NCBI GenBank assembly: GCA_947247005.1
Contig: OX365948.1
Location: 34,104,601 to 34,168,600, forward strand
Length of the DNA stretch: 64,000 nt
DNA from: Spisula solida
Taxonomy: Eukaryota > Mollusca > Bivalvia > Venerida > Mactridae
Direction of reading: 5' to 3'
A program made the position numbers and the translations under genes. Positions 10,941 through 22,679 of the stretch are shown here, one piece after another; the first letter of the stretch is position 1; each line of letters starts with the position of its first letter. The notes beneath the pieces were generated by a model, which saw only the letters and a list, made by a program, of their open reading frames with translations, was not told the DNA's origin and made no database searches.

Positions 10941-12312
10941 AAGAAAACTAGGATCTGCTATCTTAACTTTTTTAAAGATATTCATGTAACTCGGTGTTGA
11001 CATATTTTCAGTTGTGTTCTTAGGCAAGAAATATGTCAAATTTTATACAATGTGGTATGTCAAGATGAATACAATCACCATTGGGTCGGCCTGTGGTTGT
11101 TTGCTATGATCTCTACAAGCAGAACCAACAGTATAGACACATGCAGCCAATAGTTACAAACAACTGCAGCATACTTGGCTTATTTAATATTCTAAGACAG
11201 GAATAGTCTAGGTAACAATAGTTTCTCCAACAATTGTCTTCAAACAGTCCCACCTCCAGTTATTTTGGCAACTTCCAGTCAAAACTATCAATAAATCGAT
11301 TCATAAAATTAGCAGTCTAGCAGAGTGAGTAGAAATAGAAAAGTCCAATAGTTGCCAATAATATTTCCCACATAGTAAAGCTGAAACTGTGTCAGTAAGG
11401 CAAGATGGATAATTATAACGCTGAACCAGATAACTACCAACCTACTGTGTCAATGATCTGACACAGAATTACTTGACTGATATAACTTTGTAGTATGTTA
11501 GATTGCCGCCTCTATATACTATTTAGCCTACACCTCATGATCATGAATACTACTCTATCATGAATACTACTCAAGCTATGTAGTTTTTTACTAGCGAACC
11601 ATGAACGCATTTTGTTACTGTGAAGGTCTAGACAATGTCAAAACTGATGCAAGAGGAAGCATAGGTGAAAACAAGGGTAATTTCGTTATAAAAGTATTGC
11701 CAAGTCTGATGTCTACTGTATCAATATAATGAAGCAATTCCTAACATATATATAGAGGTCACCTCTAAAAGGTATTTATACATTATATAAAAATGTGATA
11801 CAATCCAGAGGCTCAAACATAACTGATCAAATAATGCATATTTTTGTTTGGCCTTAGACAAAATTTGAATAACTGGTGAAAAGGTTATGTATCTGTGTAT
11901 TTAACATTCAAATGAAAAAAGAAATTGAGTGAGTTTCGTGAAATGGTTGTGTATTCTGAACAGTCTTCTTGCTCCCATTCAATAAATTATTCAAATTTTA
12001 TATTTGTTTAATGTTACCCAATATGTATTTGAATATCATTAAGTTCATACATTATATATAAGTATGTGTATGCTCAGAGTAAATCGACTTGGGTTGATCA
12101 TTTTTTCATTTATCATATACTAGCACTGGTCATTATTTCAATATATGGATATCAATGACTGCTTTGGCAAGTTTAATGAAAGCTTGGTCACAGTGATCCC
12201 CATGTGCATACAAAGGTGTCGAAACATGATAAGCTTCTTAATTTGCTTCATAAAAGATTTTTTAAACCCTTGAATAGAATCGTCTATTATTCTTATGTTA
12301 TACTAGAAATAT
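10941..12312. other. AT-rich unique sequence with no recognised feature
   Basis: About 1.4 kb with no open frame, array or paired ends that I could support. Confidence 0.45.
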
Positions 12313-12600
12313 AACAGTCAGCCTCAATAGCCAAATGGTTGAGCGTCCACTATTTGTCTCAGCTATTGGTATCCAGTTCGATCGCAGGCTAAGACAAAAT
12401 TACCGAAGTCTTTAAAAATGGTTCTGTTAAATCTCAGTTGCCTGATCACAGTAGGAATCCTGAAACACCGCTTCTCAGTTCCTTCAGAGAATTGTTCTGT
12501 TTGTATATATATGGCTCTGAAAAGCTACCCGTATGTAATGCTCTGACTCAAATGTCATGTATCCCGCGTTCCATTAGAGTGTCACATTGGTTTTCAGTTC
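12313..12600 (+). mobile_element. tRNA-derived SINE (plus strand)
   Basis: AATAGCCAAATGGTTGAGCG (from about 12329) fits an A box and CCAGTTCGATCGCAGG (from about 12372) a B box. The body contains TCAGTTCCTTCAGAGAATTG and a diverged repeat of it (TTTCAGTTCCGTCAGAGCC) just left of the mariner relic at 12626. The 3' end is not certain. Confidence 0.65.
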
Positions 12601-12803
12601 CGTCAGAGCCATTATGAAAACAGTACAGGGTGATCATTAATATATGGTAACATCAATAACTTTAATAACTTTGTTAGATTTTATGATAGAGAAGTGGTTT
12701 GACCCTTGTTATAAAGCAAATGAGCCCAAGTTTTGTTTTGGATATGACTAATAAATGCATATTATATAAAGGTTACGTCCATACCGTCCTTGATGCTGCC
12801 ATA

Positions 12804-15801
12804 CAGTACAGCTCGCGCGACTTTTGCCTAAATCACTTTGTCACTGCGACCAAATCTGACTCGGAGTGGAAAATCACCGCGATTTTCCGAGTGATTCCAC
12901 TCGTCAGTCAATCACCCGTCACCGCGACCGCCGCGATGCGTGATGCCGATATAACGCGGTGAATGTCGGTGATTCGCGGTGAATCCACTCGATACAGGTA
13001 AGTTCTACTGTAATGTTTGAATTGATGTACATGTGCAGTAGAAAATATTTAGAAATCGTCAGTAAACATTTTTTCTCGACGGTAATTACACAATAACACC
13101 GTACTTACATACATGTACTTGGTGAGATGCATTTAACTCCAAATTTTATATCCAAGTCGTTATTAACAATTGGGAATGTCATATCAAAACACGTTATCCA
13201 TCCGTTAAGGAAAACAAATCCATGTACACACGTCTTAATGCTTATCACATCGTTTAAAATTACCAACTGACCAGACGTCGGCATATGCCAATTACCGATT
13301 ACTCACAATGTCGCACGTGTACTCGTTGTGTACTAAGCGAGCAATATGACGCAATAGAGTTTAATATTTGGAATTATATATTTTAATACTGTTTTCTAAC
13401 ATATTTTACACGTAGGCCTACTCATAATAGTATTTCCAAGACACAAAGTAACACAATTACACTCGATATGTCGCTGTGTTTTCATTTGTCAAGTTCAGTT
13501 GGGACAATATTAAAAGTTCGATTCAACCGTTGGGAGAATATTACAATGTGTAACCATGTATAGCAATTATAAACATCTAAGGCCACTTCGGCTACGATAT
13601 CTTTGATGTCAGTTCACAACAGTTTCTTTTGTCCGATAAAGGTCGGCAGCGTCTGAGTATTATTCATCTACCGATTGTCGGCGACTTCTGAAGTTACAAT
13701 GTCGGTACGACTGTCTTTGATCGGAATAGTAAGGGCATGGTGATTTATAGTTGCGTTTTTGTCAACATCCACATCCTGCTATTTGTTGACTACATACGTT
13801 CAATTAATGTTTTCATAATTTATTTCATAACCTGCACCCGTTTTATTAATTAATACTTCACCATTTTCTCGCTCGTACATCTACGCACGTAGGCTGCCGT
13901 ATACGTTGCTAAAGGCTGCCGTATACGTAACGCCGTTGCTATGGATCGTACAAACGAGTACCTGCTTCTGTCGCAAATTTTAGTAAGGAATACATAGGTT
14001 GGGACTGAAAAATAAAATAATTCATTACGAAATTTTGTGGTGGGTTTTAACACTGAAGCATTTTTGTGGCCTCTAAACTCCCGCACTGCCAGCATATATA
14101 TATATCTTCCAGTGACACTTAAGCACTAGGTCACACCTGTGAACTTTATGCATATCAAGGGCTACACAGGGGTGTCAATTACTATCAATTATACGCTTGT
14201 AATAAACAAGTGCACATTGTAGGTAAAAATTAATTGTTTGTGAATTCCACTATTGCCACCGCAAAACATCGTGTTTCCACCGTGTTGTCACGGTGGCAAT
14301 GGCCACGATGGGCTGTCCACCCTAATTTAAAGTCTATGTGGATTTGGGTGGGTTCACGGTGGCATATTTTGCGTTGCCACCCAGAGTCGTCGCCACCGTG
14401 ACGGGTGGACTTTGGAAAACCCACCGTGCGTGTACTTGTGTTTGCCGATTTGCAATAAAGTTTATTTGTTATTTTGTTAGTTTTTTTAATTTTCTTGCGC
14501 CGATTCACCCGCCGGATAGGCTTGTCTCCTAGTGACCGCTTGTTAATTTCTGACTGTCCACTGTGTACTAGTGAGTGCTGCTTTCCCTGTTCGAGTGTTT
14601 TTTATCATCTTGTTAATTACGGCATGTGCGTAAAAATATTGCGGACTCGATTTATAAATTAATGTTGAGGGTTCGCAATAAATACTAACAAAGATCTAAA
14701 CTTAACGTATTTTTGTTTAGCGATCTTAATTCAATAATCGCCACGTTTCAATCGATAGCAATTTATAAAATTGTGGTTATGTACAGTCAACTGTCTTTAA
14801 ACGACAGACTTTACAGTTTTTATGTGTGTGCGAGTACCTTATATCTCATATACACAATTGCACACACAAACATAATTTGCGTCAATACCATGTGGTCTAA
14901 AACAACCGACCTCCACAGAGCGGCATTTTTTCTTTCATATCCTCCCTAGCACGTCTTCAATTGCACCGCACAGACAATCACGTGAATAAAGTTCACAAAC
15001 GACGTCTTGCATTAGTAGACTAGTCGTCTGAAGTTGCCGCCGATGACGTTTTATGTTTGCCGATCAAAGACCACAAGCCGACGTCAAAGAGACTCGCCAC
15101 GCCCAAAGATCGAAATGGGTTAACAGGTGCAATGGAAATTTACCCAGATTTATACGCCTATAATCGGACATGCGTACGTGTCAAACAACTAAATGTTGAC
15201 ATGGTTATTTTTAGTGTTATTTACGAGAAAACTACTGCACCAATATTTTTTCTAGGATTATTTTAAGGAATTAATTAATGGACTTATGTAATTATTATGT
15301 AAGTACAATTTCACCACATTCTACTTTGCACTTCAATACGTGTCGGAAAAAATTAATATAAACAAACAAGAAGCAGTGCCGCTGTTCACGAGTAATGCAA
15401 TTAGCACTCAATTTTGTTACCGAAAATGCGTGAAACACAACTAAATGTACATGTAATTAGCACATGAAAAACCATCTGATTATTTTCACTGTCCGGAATG
15501 GACGCGAAATCGAGAATAATTCAATGCCAATTCAGAAGATTCTCTTCATATACAATGTACTTACCTGTATCAAAACGAAATCACCGCGATTCGCAATGAT
15601 CACGGTGAATCGCGGTGATTTTCCCGTCGCTCATTTCCGCGATCAAGCCTGATAACGCGAGGGCAATTTCACTCCGAGCGACATTGTGATTTCACTCATG
15701 TTCACGCATCGCGGTGATCTTAGGTGATGCAAGTGGAAAATCACTCCTACCCCATTCGCGGTGATGCGCCATGTTAGGCAAAAGTCGCGCGAGCTGTACT
15801 G
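12804..15801. mobile_element. 2998-bp CpG-rich TIR element nested in the mariner relic
   Basis: Perfect 28-bp inverted ends, CAGTACAGCTCGCGCGACTT then TTGCCTAA, with flanking TA at 12802-12803 and 15802-15803. Inside each end, about 200 bp is filled with diverged copies of ATCACCGCGATT / AATCGCGGTGAT in both orientations (12835-13000 and 15575-15780). The interior is richer in CpG than its surroundings. Small open frames exist but none resembles a transposase, so it is probably non-autonomous. The TA duplication and CAGT end fit the IS630/Tc1/mariner group (pogo-like or other). The family is not known to me. Confidence 0.85.
14250..14440. repeat. Palindrome-word island (CCACCGTG / CACGGTGG)
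   Basis: Inside the 3.0-kb element, CCACCGTG, CACGGTGG and close variants occur several times in both orientations. The clearest is the 8+8-bp hairpin at 14277-14296 with loop TTGT. A further imperfect pair is GCCACCGCAAAACA against TATTTTGCGTTGCC. The clustering is not explained by base composition alone. Confidence 0.7.
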
Positions 15802-15805
15802 TACA

Positions 15806-16099
15806 TTTTCAGTGATTTCAAGAAATTTGGCCACTGTATCATTTCGCCGAAGACCATACATTTACTTGGCCTCTACACTCACCAGACTTAACCCCTTTGG
15901 GTTTCTTTTAATGTGGATGCCTAGAGGAAGGAATGAATACTCCAAAACCAGAAACAATATTTGTTTGAAAACTTCAATCCAGTGTGAAATTTGTAGTATC
16001 GGTGGTGTAACATGCAAGGTTTCAATTGATTATTTTCGACGTATTTTTGGACTGGTTTTGCAGTTTTGCAGAATAAAGGGAAACGTTTTGAACTTATGA
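15806..16099 (+). pseudogene. Mariner transposase, C-terminal remnant
   Basis: Reading frames here give WPLHSPDLTPLGFF (about 15863-15905), matching the conserved catalytic-region motif WPxxSPDLxPxDFF of mariner transposases; the usual Asp after the Pro-Leu is Gly here. A stop directly follows, where the family has a Leu-Trp-Gly stretch. About 140 bp later another frame gives a short C-terminal tail ending NVLNL and a stop at 16097. The preceding catalytic Asp region and the DNA-binding domain are absent. The remnant lies in the right arm of the relic, just right of the nested 3.0-kb element. It is inactive by deletion, stop and frame changes. Confidence 0.75.
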
Positions 16100-16255
16100 T
16101 GTGAAAAAAGTATGTGACATTTGAAAATACTTTATTTGTACAATAAAACTTACATATGTATGTTAATCAAAGGTATATAACAATATATATTATCTTAACA
16201 ACTGACAAAGTTATTAAAGTTATTTATGTTACCATATATTAATGATCACCCTGTA

Positions 16256-18745
16256 CAATTCTCTGACAGAATTGAGAGCGAGGTATCAGGATACATACCG
16301 TATCCATAGTTACTTAGCTGTGACAATCACATGGCTATTTAAGTAACAGTATTTCAGTCACATAGAGACAGTAACCCAATCGCCTCATCCTGACACTGGT
16401 CAAAACCAGCAGTTACCTGAAACTAACTTTGCTATAGCGGTGGATCATGGCAATGAAACAATGACCTGATGATTACATACATGACAAATATCATCTCTAA
16501 GCAGCCTGGGTTAAAAGCTATGATAATCAGCTTGTAACATTTTGTTTTTTAAAGCCTCAAGATGGATACAAGCTGTGACCTGGAACATGCCACAAAAGTC
16601 ATGTGTTTTTACAGTGAATTGACATTGCTGTACCCCTAAAGGGTCACAGATTTCACTCTCATCACTCAAATTGCCATACAATGAAATATAGGAATTAAAT
16701 TATGTTGAAAATGATTAACAATTTAGGGAAGCTGCCCGGACTTTGTGACATGTTTGATGAGAAATGGCTCTGTGTACTAGGAATGTTCAAATCAGACTGA
16801 AGGGCTTTTTTAACGATATACCAGGGGCCTTTATTAGGATTGTTCAAATGTATACAATACATAACTACTGTAGAACAAGAGCCAAAAAGTCAAAATATAT
16901 ACCTGTACAAAAGCATGGTAAATGAAATTAAACAATCCAACTTGGCCTATTTCTCAATTTTTTGGTAATTCAAGGGCCATAATCCAAGAAGGCCGGGGCT
17001 GATTGGTCCTATAATGGAACTTGGCCTAGACATTATGCCCATAAACATTGTTACCATGTTTGAAGATGGTCAGATGAAAACTGTTTGAATTAGATTACAG
17101 ACAAACTTACTAGCTGCCGCTGCAAATTGTGGGTAAATGAATTAGCAATATCGGTGATATTTCAGGCACATTATGAACTACAATAATTATCTGTCCCCAA
17201 TGTTGTAGTTGTTAAAGATTATAATAAAGAATTTAAATTTGAGTTAAGTTTAAGATTTGTCACCATAACTGCGTCGATAAAATGTAAGTATACCTAGTAT
17301 GTTAATTGTCAATCTATATCAAACAGGGTATATTATGGTTCATTATAATTAGGTTAAGCACATATAGTTTAATAAACTCATTAATCCTGCAAGGCTAATA
17401 AATTATATCAATAAGTGATCTTCAAAATATACTAATTATGGGGACCATGATTATCTCTGCATAGTTCAAATATCACAGCAGTTGAGCAGAAACCAAATAT
17501 ATGTATTACAACAAATATACAACAGTGTGATCAATAACCAATGCCAATTTATTTATATTTATGCTGAAAAGCAAACTGTAATCAACACATTCGCTAGACC
17601 TTATAATGGGGGAATTAATTTGTCAAAATTGATTCACTTTTTCGCCATATATTTCTTTTACAATGATAATTTATGAGTGAAATAATAAGGTATTTATATA
17701 ATTTGTGTTTCACACTTATGTATATAAATTTCTATCATTGTCAACTTTATCTGCGGCTTCAATCTTTTATACATAATGGAATAACGAGTATGGTTGGTAC
17801 CAATTATGCTAAATGCACTAATATATAGTTAAATAACATCGTTACTGAACTCCATGTTTTCACCATGTCATTTAGCACAATCTGCCAGTTAGTCAGTGTT
17901 GGAATTATTATAGACAGACAAGAACATGCTATATCATCAAACTATGTAAACTGATCCACTTCAAGTATAGTACATCACATTTGACCGGGCGCTAATTGAT
18001 CTTAGGCGCTAATTGATCTTCCACGTGTTTTTGTTATTGTACTGTAAGATCGGTTAAAATAAGAAATCTGATTGGACGATGGAAGTGCTCGTATAATCAC
18101 GGATGCCATGTAAAATGTTACAAGCTGTATCAATAAGATATTGATTGAACACTGTTTTTTGACCCAATTTCACTGGAAATCTATAGCAGACCATTACTGA
18201 GAGTTTTAAACAGTATTTTAGTCTTAAACAGTGTGTCAACCAAACTAAAGTGTCCAGGGAGTAACTTAATTCAAACAGACTCAGTCAGTGGACAGGGGTC
18301 TGTTGCCTAAGCTACCGAGCGCCTTTATTCAGTTACCTCCTGTTCAATTAAATACAGAAGGCATGGATTATCTCCTGTGGAAAGCGCTATGTACTACTCG
18401 CCTATGTTAACGGTCTTCAGGCTAAGCATGTTGATATTTTGATAATGGTCAATAATTACTAATTTAAATAAAAGCTTGTCAAGATAATATTATAACTAAT
18501 GAAAATTTTTGAAAATTGTTAGATTGCATTGTAAACGTATCCTCATGCATGGTATGAACATAAGAATACTAGTATACTTCCAGCCAATTATAATTAAAAG
18601 AACAATTATATTTGAAAGAAACACATACTGCAAACCGCATAAATTACTTCAACACTGAGATGAATCACAAGAAGTACATAAATGACCAATATGTCAATAA
18701 GATAACATCAGTAACTGAAACCTCCATCATTAAACATGATACCTG
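16256..18745. other. AT-rich unique sequence with no recognised feature
   Basis: About 2.5 kb without supportable genes. A 17-bp tandem duplication, GGCGCTAATTGATCTT, occurs at about 17987-18020. The word CTGATTGGACGATGGAAG at about 18068 is echoed inversely near 36000-36020 (CATCTATCGTCCAATCAG), possibly a diverged repeat. Confidence 0.45.
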
Positions 18746-18747
18746 TA

Positions 18748-19362
18748 CTGTAAATTAATAATATTCTCGGTAGATTAATGTTTGTGGATTAATGTTTGTG
18801 GATCAATGTTTGTGGATCAATGTTTGTGGATCAATGTTTGTGGATCAATGTTTGTGGATCAATGTTTGTGGATCAATGTTTGTGGATCAATGTTTGTGGA
18901 TCAATGTTTGTGGATTTTGAGGATCATAACTAGATCGCGAAATTAAATCCCCTAGAACAATTTACTTAAATATACCGCTGGCTTAGAATTTTTTAAAAAG
19001 GTTGTAAGTACTGGTCATAAGTAGTAATACTAACGACCTTATAAGATGCATGCATATTTGAAATCTGCATCTCACGGCGCTTCTTACGAGCCTATTTTTA
19101 TGAAAATCGAAAGTGGTCATGTTGACCAAACTGTGTTTAAAAGGGTCGTTTTTTCCATAAGTAAAGATTAGTTTAAAGAAAGTTTCTTCATGTTTTTTTC
19201 AAAATATTGATTTTGTAATTACGACCTTCTAATTCTAACCCAGCGATACGAAACAAGAGATTTTTCTTTCAATTTTAAAATCCACAAAGTCAAGTAACCA
19301 CCATATTTGCATTTTAACAAAATCTGCAAAATTTAATAATCGCGAAAATTAATTTTTTGCAG
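18748..19362. mobile_element. Possible TA-flanked TIR element with an internal 14-bp array
   Basis: The left end CTGTAAATTAAT and the right end, read inward as CTGCAAAAAATTAAT, are imperfect inverted repeats. TA flanks both (18746-18747, 19363-19364). The interior includes ATCGCGAAATTAAAT and its inverse-type partner AATCGCGAAAATTAATT. The ends match only with a gap, so the call is tentative. Confidence 0.45.
18772..18915 (+). repeat. 14-bp tandem array, about 10 copies
   Basis: Unit GGATCAATGTTTGT, nearly perfect; the first two copies carry ATT for ATC. It begins only about 25 bp inside the left end of the TA-flanked element at 18748-19362. Confidence 0.95.
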
Positions 19363-19364
19363 TA

Positions 19365-19812
19365 TCCGGTAATGACGCTCAATTGAAATAAATTCCTATC
19401 ATTTTTCATCAATTGTACATAGACCGACAATGATGAAAATATGCTGAATATAAACATAAATATTTTTTTATGACTTATAAGTTTTTGTTGTTCTGGTGTC
19501 TGGTATATTAATCAAGACGCAGGGAGATTATGGTATCTGTATACAAAATCATACCTTACACGATTTCACAAGAAACTTTATATATATAACAGATATCAAG
19601 TAATTATTAGTCTTGTAGATCTAGTTATTTTATATTTAAAAAGTACCTGATAGTGATAACAAAAATATATCATATGTATAAACCACAGATTATTTACATC
19701 AAAGGACATATTGAGAAAAATGTTTGTTGAATCAGCATACCGGTAATTATCTCAACCAAAATAAGCCCTTATATTTCTTTTTACCTGTCAAGAGAAATCA
19801 TCTTTCGACAAA
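19365..19812. other. AT-rich sequence with no recognised feature
   Basis: Nothing supportable found. Confidence 0.4.
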
Positions 19813-19820
19813 GACCACTT

Positions 19821-20334
19821 CCCCTGCGAAATGTGACCATGTTCAACCATTTACAGCCATGGTTCAGCATAGCCATTCCAAGTTTGACCATGGTTGGACC
19901 AGAAATGTTGACATTTTGACATAGTTGACTATGGTCAATCCATGGTTGAAAACCCCACCTTGGTCAATTGATGTAGACCATGGTTGACTATGGTAAAATA
20001 TTGTATTGACAGTCAACCATGGTCAACCGTTGTCAAGCTCGCAGGCAACCCTTGATGACCATGGTTGCATACACATGTGACCATGGTTGACCATGATACA
20101 ATATTTATCATAGTCAACCATGGTTGACCATATTAGTACATCATATCTTAATCATAGTTGAATCATGTTCTTAGACCATGTTCTAACCATGGTTTGACCA
20201 TGGTTCTCATTCAATCATGTTCATAGACCATATCTTAATCATTGTCAACCATGGTCGGCAATTTGTTATTTTGTTAAGCCATGATAAACCATAGGTCAAT
20301 CATAGGTTGGCAATGGTTCATTTTGCACGGGTTT
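19821..20334. mobile_element. Palindrome-word island 1 (CAACCATGGTTG), mobile-element-like
   Basis: CCATGG occurs 11 times in about 510 bp, where roughly 0.1 is expected by chance. Most are within GACCATGGTTGACC-type palindromes. The left end CCCCTGCGAAATG and the right end CATTTTGCACGGG are imperfect inverted repeats, and GACCACTT occurs directly before (19813-19820) and after (20335-20342). This suggests an inserted element with an 8-bp duplication. Caution: GACCA is also an internal word, so part of the match may be fortuitous. Confidence 0.65.
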
Positions 20335-20342
20335 GACCACTT

Positions 20343-20812
20343 TGGATAATCAGTCCATTTACAATATTTTTATAATTTCGATATAAGTAAGTCAACAAGA
20401 AATGTGGAAATTACACAAAATGTAACAATTATGGAAAGTTAAAATGAATCATAGGCCCTGAAAAATGTTTCAACTCAATGGAACCTTAACGGAACCATAA
20501 GACTTAAGCATTATTCCTGTGGACAACACACGTACAACATAATGGAAGAAGACAATGTAGCCACTGATGCCGATCAAAAGTAGGACAACTCAGGAGTAAC
20601 CTAGCTGACAAGATAATAGCAACAATGCAACATGATTCAACATTTTATGTAAACCAAGTCTGACAGATATGGTAACATTTTGACAACAATGCCTCCACCC
20701 CCCCAAACAATAAAAGTAACATAATCATTTAGTTAGAAATGTCTACATCTTTCAAGAGTAAATATTTAAATTAGCTGTAACACATGTTGTGATAGTGTTT
20801 TATTTCTACAGC
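20343..20812. other. Spacer with no recognised feature
   Basis: Unique AT-rich sequence with no structure seen. Confidence 0.4.
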
Positions 20813-20813
20813 C

Positions 20814-21222
20814 ATGAAAGTGAGAGCTGTCGTGAGAGCTGTCGTGAGAGCTGTCGTGAGAGATGTCGTGAGAGATGTCGTGAGAGCTGTCGTGAGAGAT
20901 GTCGTGAGAGCTGTCGTGAGAGCTGTCGTGAGAGATGTCGTGAGAGATGTCGTGAGAGCTGTCGTGAGAGATGTCGTGAGAGCTGTCGTGAGAGATGTCG
21001 TGAGAGATGTCGTGAGAGCTGTCGTGAGAGCTGTCGTGAGAGCTGTCGTGAGAGCTGTCGTGAGAGCTGTCGTGAGAGCTGTCGTGAGAGATGTCGTGAG
21101 AGCTGTCGTGAGAGCTGTCGTGAGAGATGTCGTGAGGTGAGAGCTGTCGTGAGAGCTGTCGTGAGAGCTGTCGTGAGAGATGTCGTGAGAGATGTCGTGA
21201 GAGCTGTCGTGAGAGCTGTCAG
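20814..21222 (+). repeat. 12-bp minisatellite, 33 copies with a two-state variant
   Basis: Every unit is GTGAGAGCTGTC or GTGAGAGATGTC, differing at one base. One short insertion (GTGAG) interrupts the phase near 21133-21140. As 12 bp is four codons and neither variant creates a stop, long frames of Ser-Cys-Arg-Glu or Val-Val-Arg-Ala/Asp repeats are open on both strands. I take these as artefacts. Confidence 0.97.
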
Positions 21223-21224
21223 GC

Positions 21225-21915
21225 AATATTATTAATGCTATCCAATTACAGTCTGATACAGTCATTATCACATATGGGGATCACTATATGAACGCTAAAT
21301 ATTATAACCTTCAAATGACCTGTAACTCACAAAATGAATTTTCAATGCTAAAATAAAATCTATGGAATCTTGCTAGAAATTTTAATTACAGAAACACATT
21401 AGTTCCAGAGTTAAAATCTAAACATTTCGCTGACACGTGACAACTGGAGCCGACCCAATCACTGAAATGGAACCCAAAGTAAATAAAGTCCACGTTAATG
21501 AGAATCTGGCAGAGACTCTGGAGATGGGTGACCATCAAGGTAAAGTGCTCTTTTAATAAAAAAGATTTATCAAATAGATACAAATCCAAAATGTATCACA
21601 TACAAACCCAACATGCAAATATTGTAAACTGAGAAATTGTTTTCTTTATCACAACTGATAACGATAATTATATCTGGGTATTAAAATCTTATATTCATAA
21701 AACAGCCTGTGATAAATTTCATTTTGATAACAAAATGAGTATAAAATACTGCAGCCTGCATGCACATAGGATTATGATTAATAGATTTTCATGAATAAAA
21801 ACGTTAATTTGCATAATCATATCTTGTGGCCGACCATTAGAATAAATAAATCTCCTGCTTTGTGGGCTTTTCTCGGTACAACGTCACCGCATGTCATTAT
21901 GCTTCTAGGATTTAA
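21225..21915. other. AT-rich sequence with no recognised feature
   Basis: Nothing supportable was seen between the 12-bp array and the DIRS relic. Confidence 0.4.
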
Positions 21916-21919
21916 AACA

Positions 21920-22672
21920 TTATTTATAACACGATTTGTGACATGTGGGAGTGAAGTTGAATGAATATGTACTTGCAGACCCTTTGAGCAGAACTAGAAG
22001 GTGTTTTTGCATGTACTGGAGAAATTTAAAGGTAGACAGTTGAGTTAATAAATGTAAATTTTGTCCTCTCCGGGCAGTTAACAGTAGAAACAACATGCAC
22101 ATTTTACTGATAATTGTAACAAGGTTAAATCTTTCCAAGTTATTAAAAACTTAGTACTTTGATACCTTAGAAACGCTGGTTTTTGTGTAAATGCCCCCTT
22201 CATGAATCTTGTCACTTCTTCAACAGTATTAATCTCTATGTTTCCACATATTTTAAGAAAAACACTTAAAGCGGATTGTGCAACTCCTAAAGTTCTGTAT
22301 TCCATCCCTTTATCAGACATTTTACTTAAACATTTTAACACTTCGTTTATATTGGGATGACAGGGTCAATTTCCCCCAACAAAAATCAAACCATTTTGTA
22401 ATGTACGAGTCATACTTTCTTTTAGTACTACCTGAGTCTCCAAGACTGCAAAATTGTACTCCTGGCTGATTTTGGAACTCCTTTTTGTTTGAGGGCTCAT
22501 TGATTTCATTGGGTGGTTGTACTACGGGTGTGAAGGTAGGTATAGGCTCTGCCTCGGATGTGGAAGCTAATAGCAGACGCCTTTGATGAGTTGGATTAAG
22601 CATGGCCACCAACTCTGCGTTTTCCATATGGGTGCTACTAATACAGATGAGCCTGGTCGATGCCGCGTCATC
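21920..22672 (-). pseudogene. DIRS-type retrotransposon relic: end of RNase H region plus tyrosine recombinase
   Basis: Read on the minus strand. At about 22640-22590 one frame gives LVAPIWKTQSWWP, resembling the end of the DIRS reverse transcriptase/RNase H region (VAPxWxxQxWxP). A second frame (22627-22322) ends in SGSTKRKYDSYITKWFDFCW, like the N-terminal DNA-binding part of a tyrosine recombinase. A third (22341-22078) continues with SKMSDKGMEYRTLGVAQSAL and KPAFLRYQ. A fourth (22138-21920) has TARRGQNLHLL, which fits the catalytic box containing the first Arg. Shifts near 22590, 22370 and 22110 break the frame. The His, second Arg and Tyr boxes are not seen before the match ends, so this is a truncated dead copy. 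A Crypton or Ngaro origin is less likely because of the WWP block. Confidence 0.75.
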
Positions 22673-22679
22673 TCTCTAT

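Larger units (their letters stand above)
12626..16253 (+). mobile_element. Mariner-type relic interrupted by a second transposon
   Basis: The ends form a terminal inverted repeat of about 52 bp with only 2 mismatches, beginning CAGGGTGATCATTAATATAT, flanked by the dinucleotide TA at 12624-12625 and 16254-16255. That fits Tc1/mariner insertion. A separate TA-flanked element (12804-15801) lies inside. Without it the relic is about 630 bp: a left arm of about 180 bp and a right arm that encodes only the C-terminal part of a mariner transposase, so the 5' coding part was already deleted. Confidence 0.85.

Noticed and set aside
20771..21271. Arg/Ser/Cys-rich or Leu/Thr-rich repeat proteins over the 12-bp array
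   Set aside because: Three overlapping long frames on two strands are expected from a stop-free 12-bp unit.
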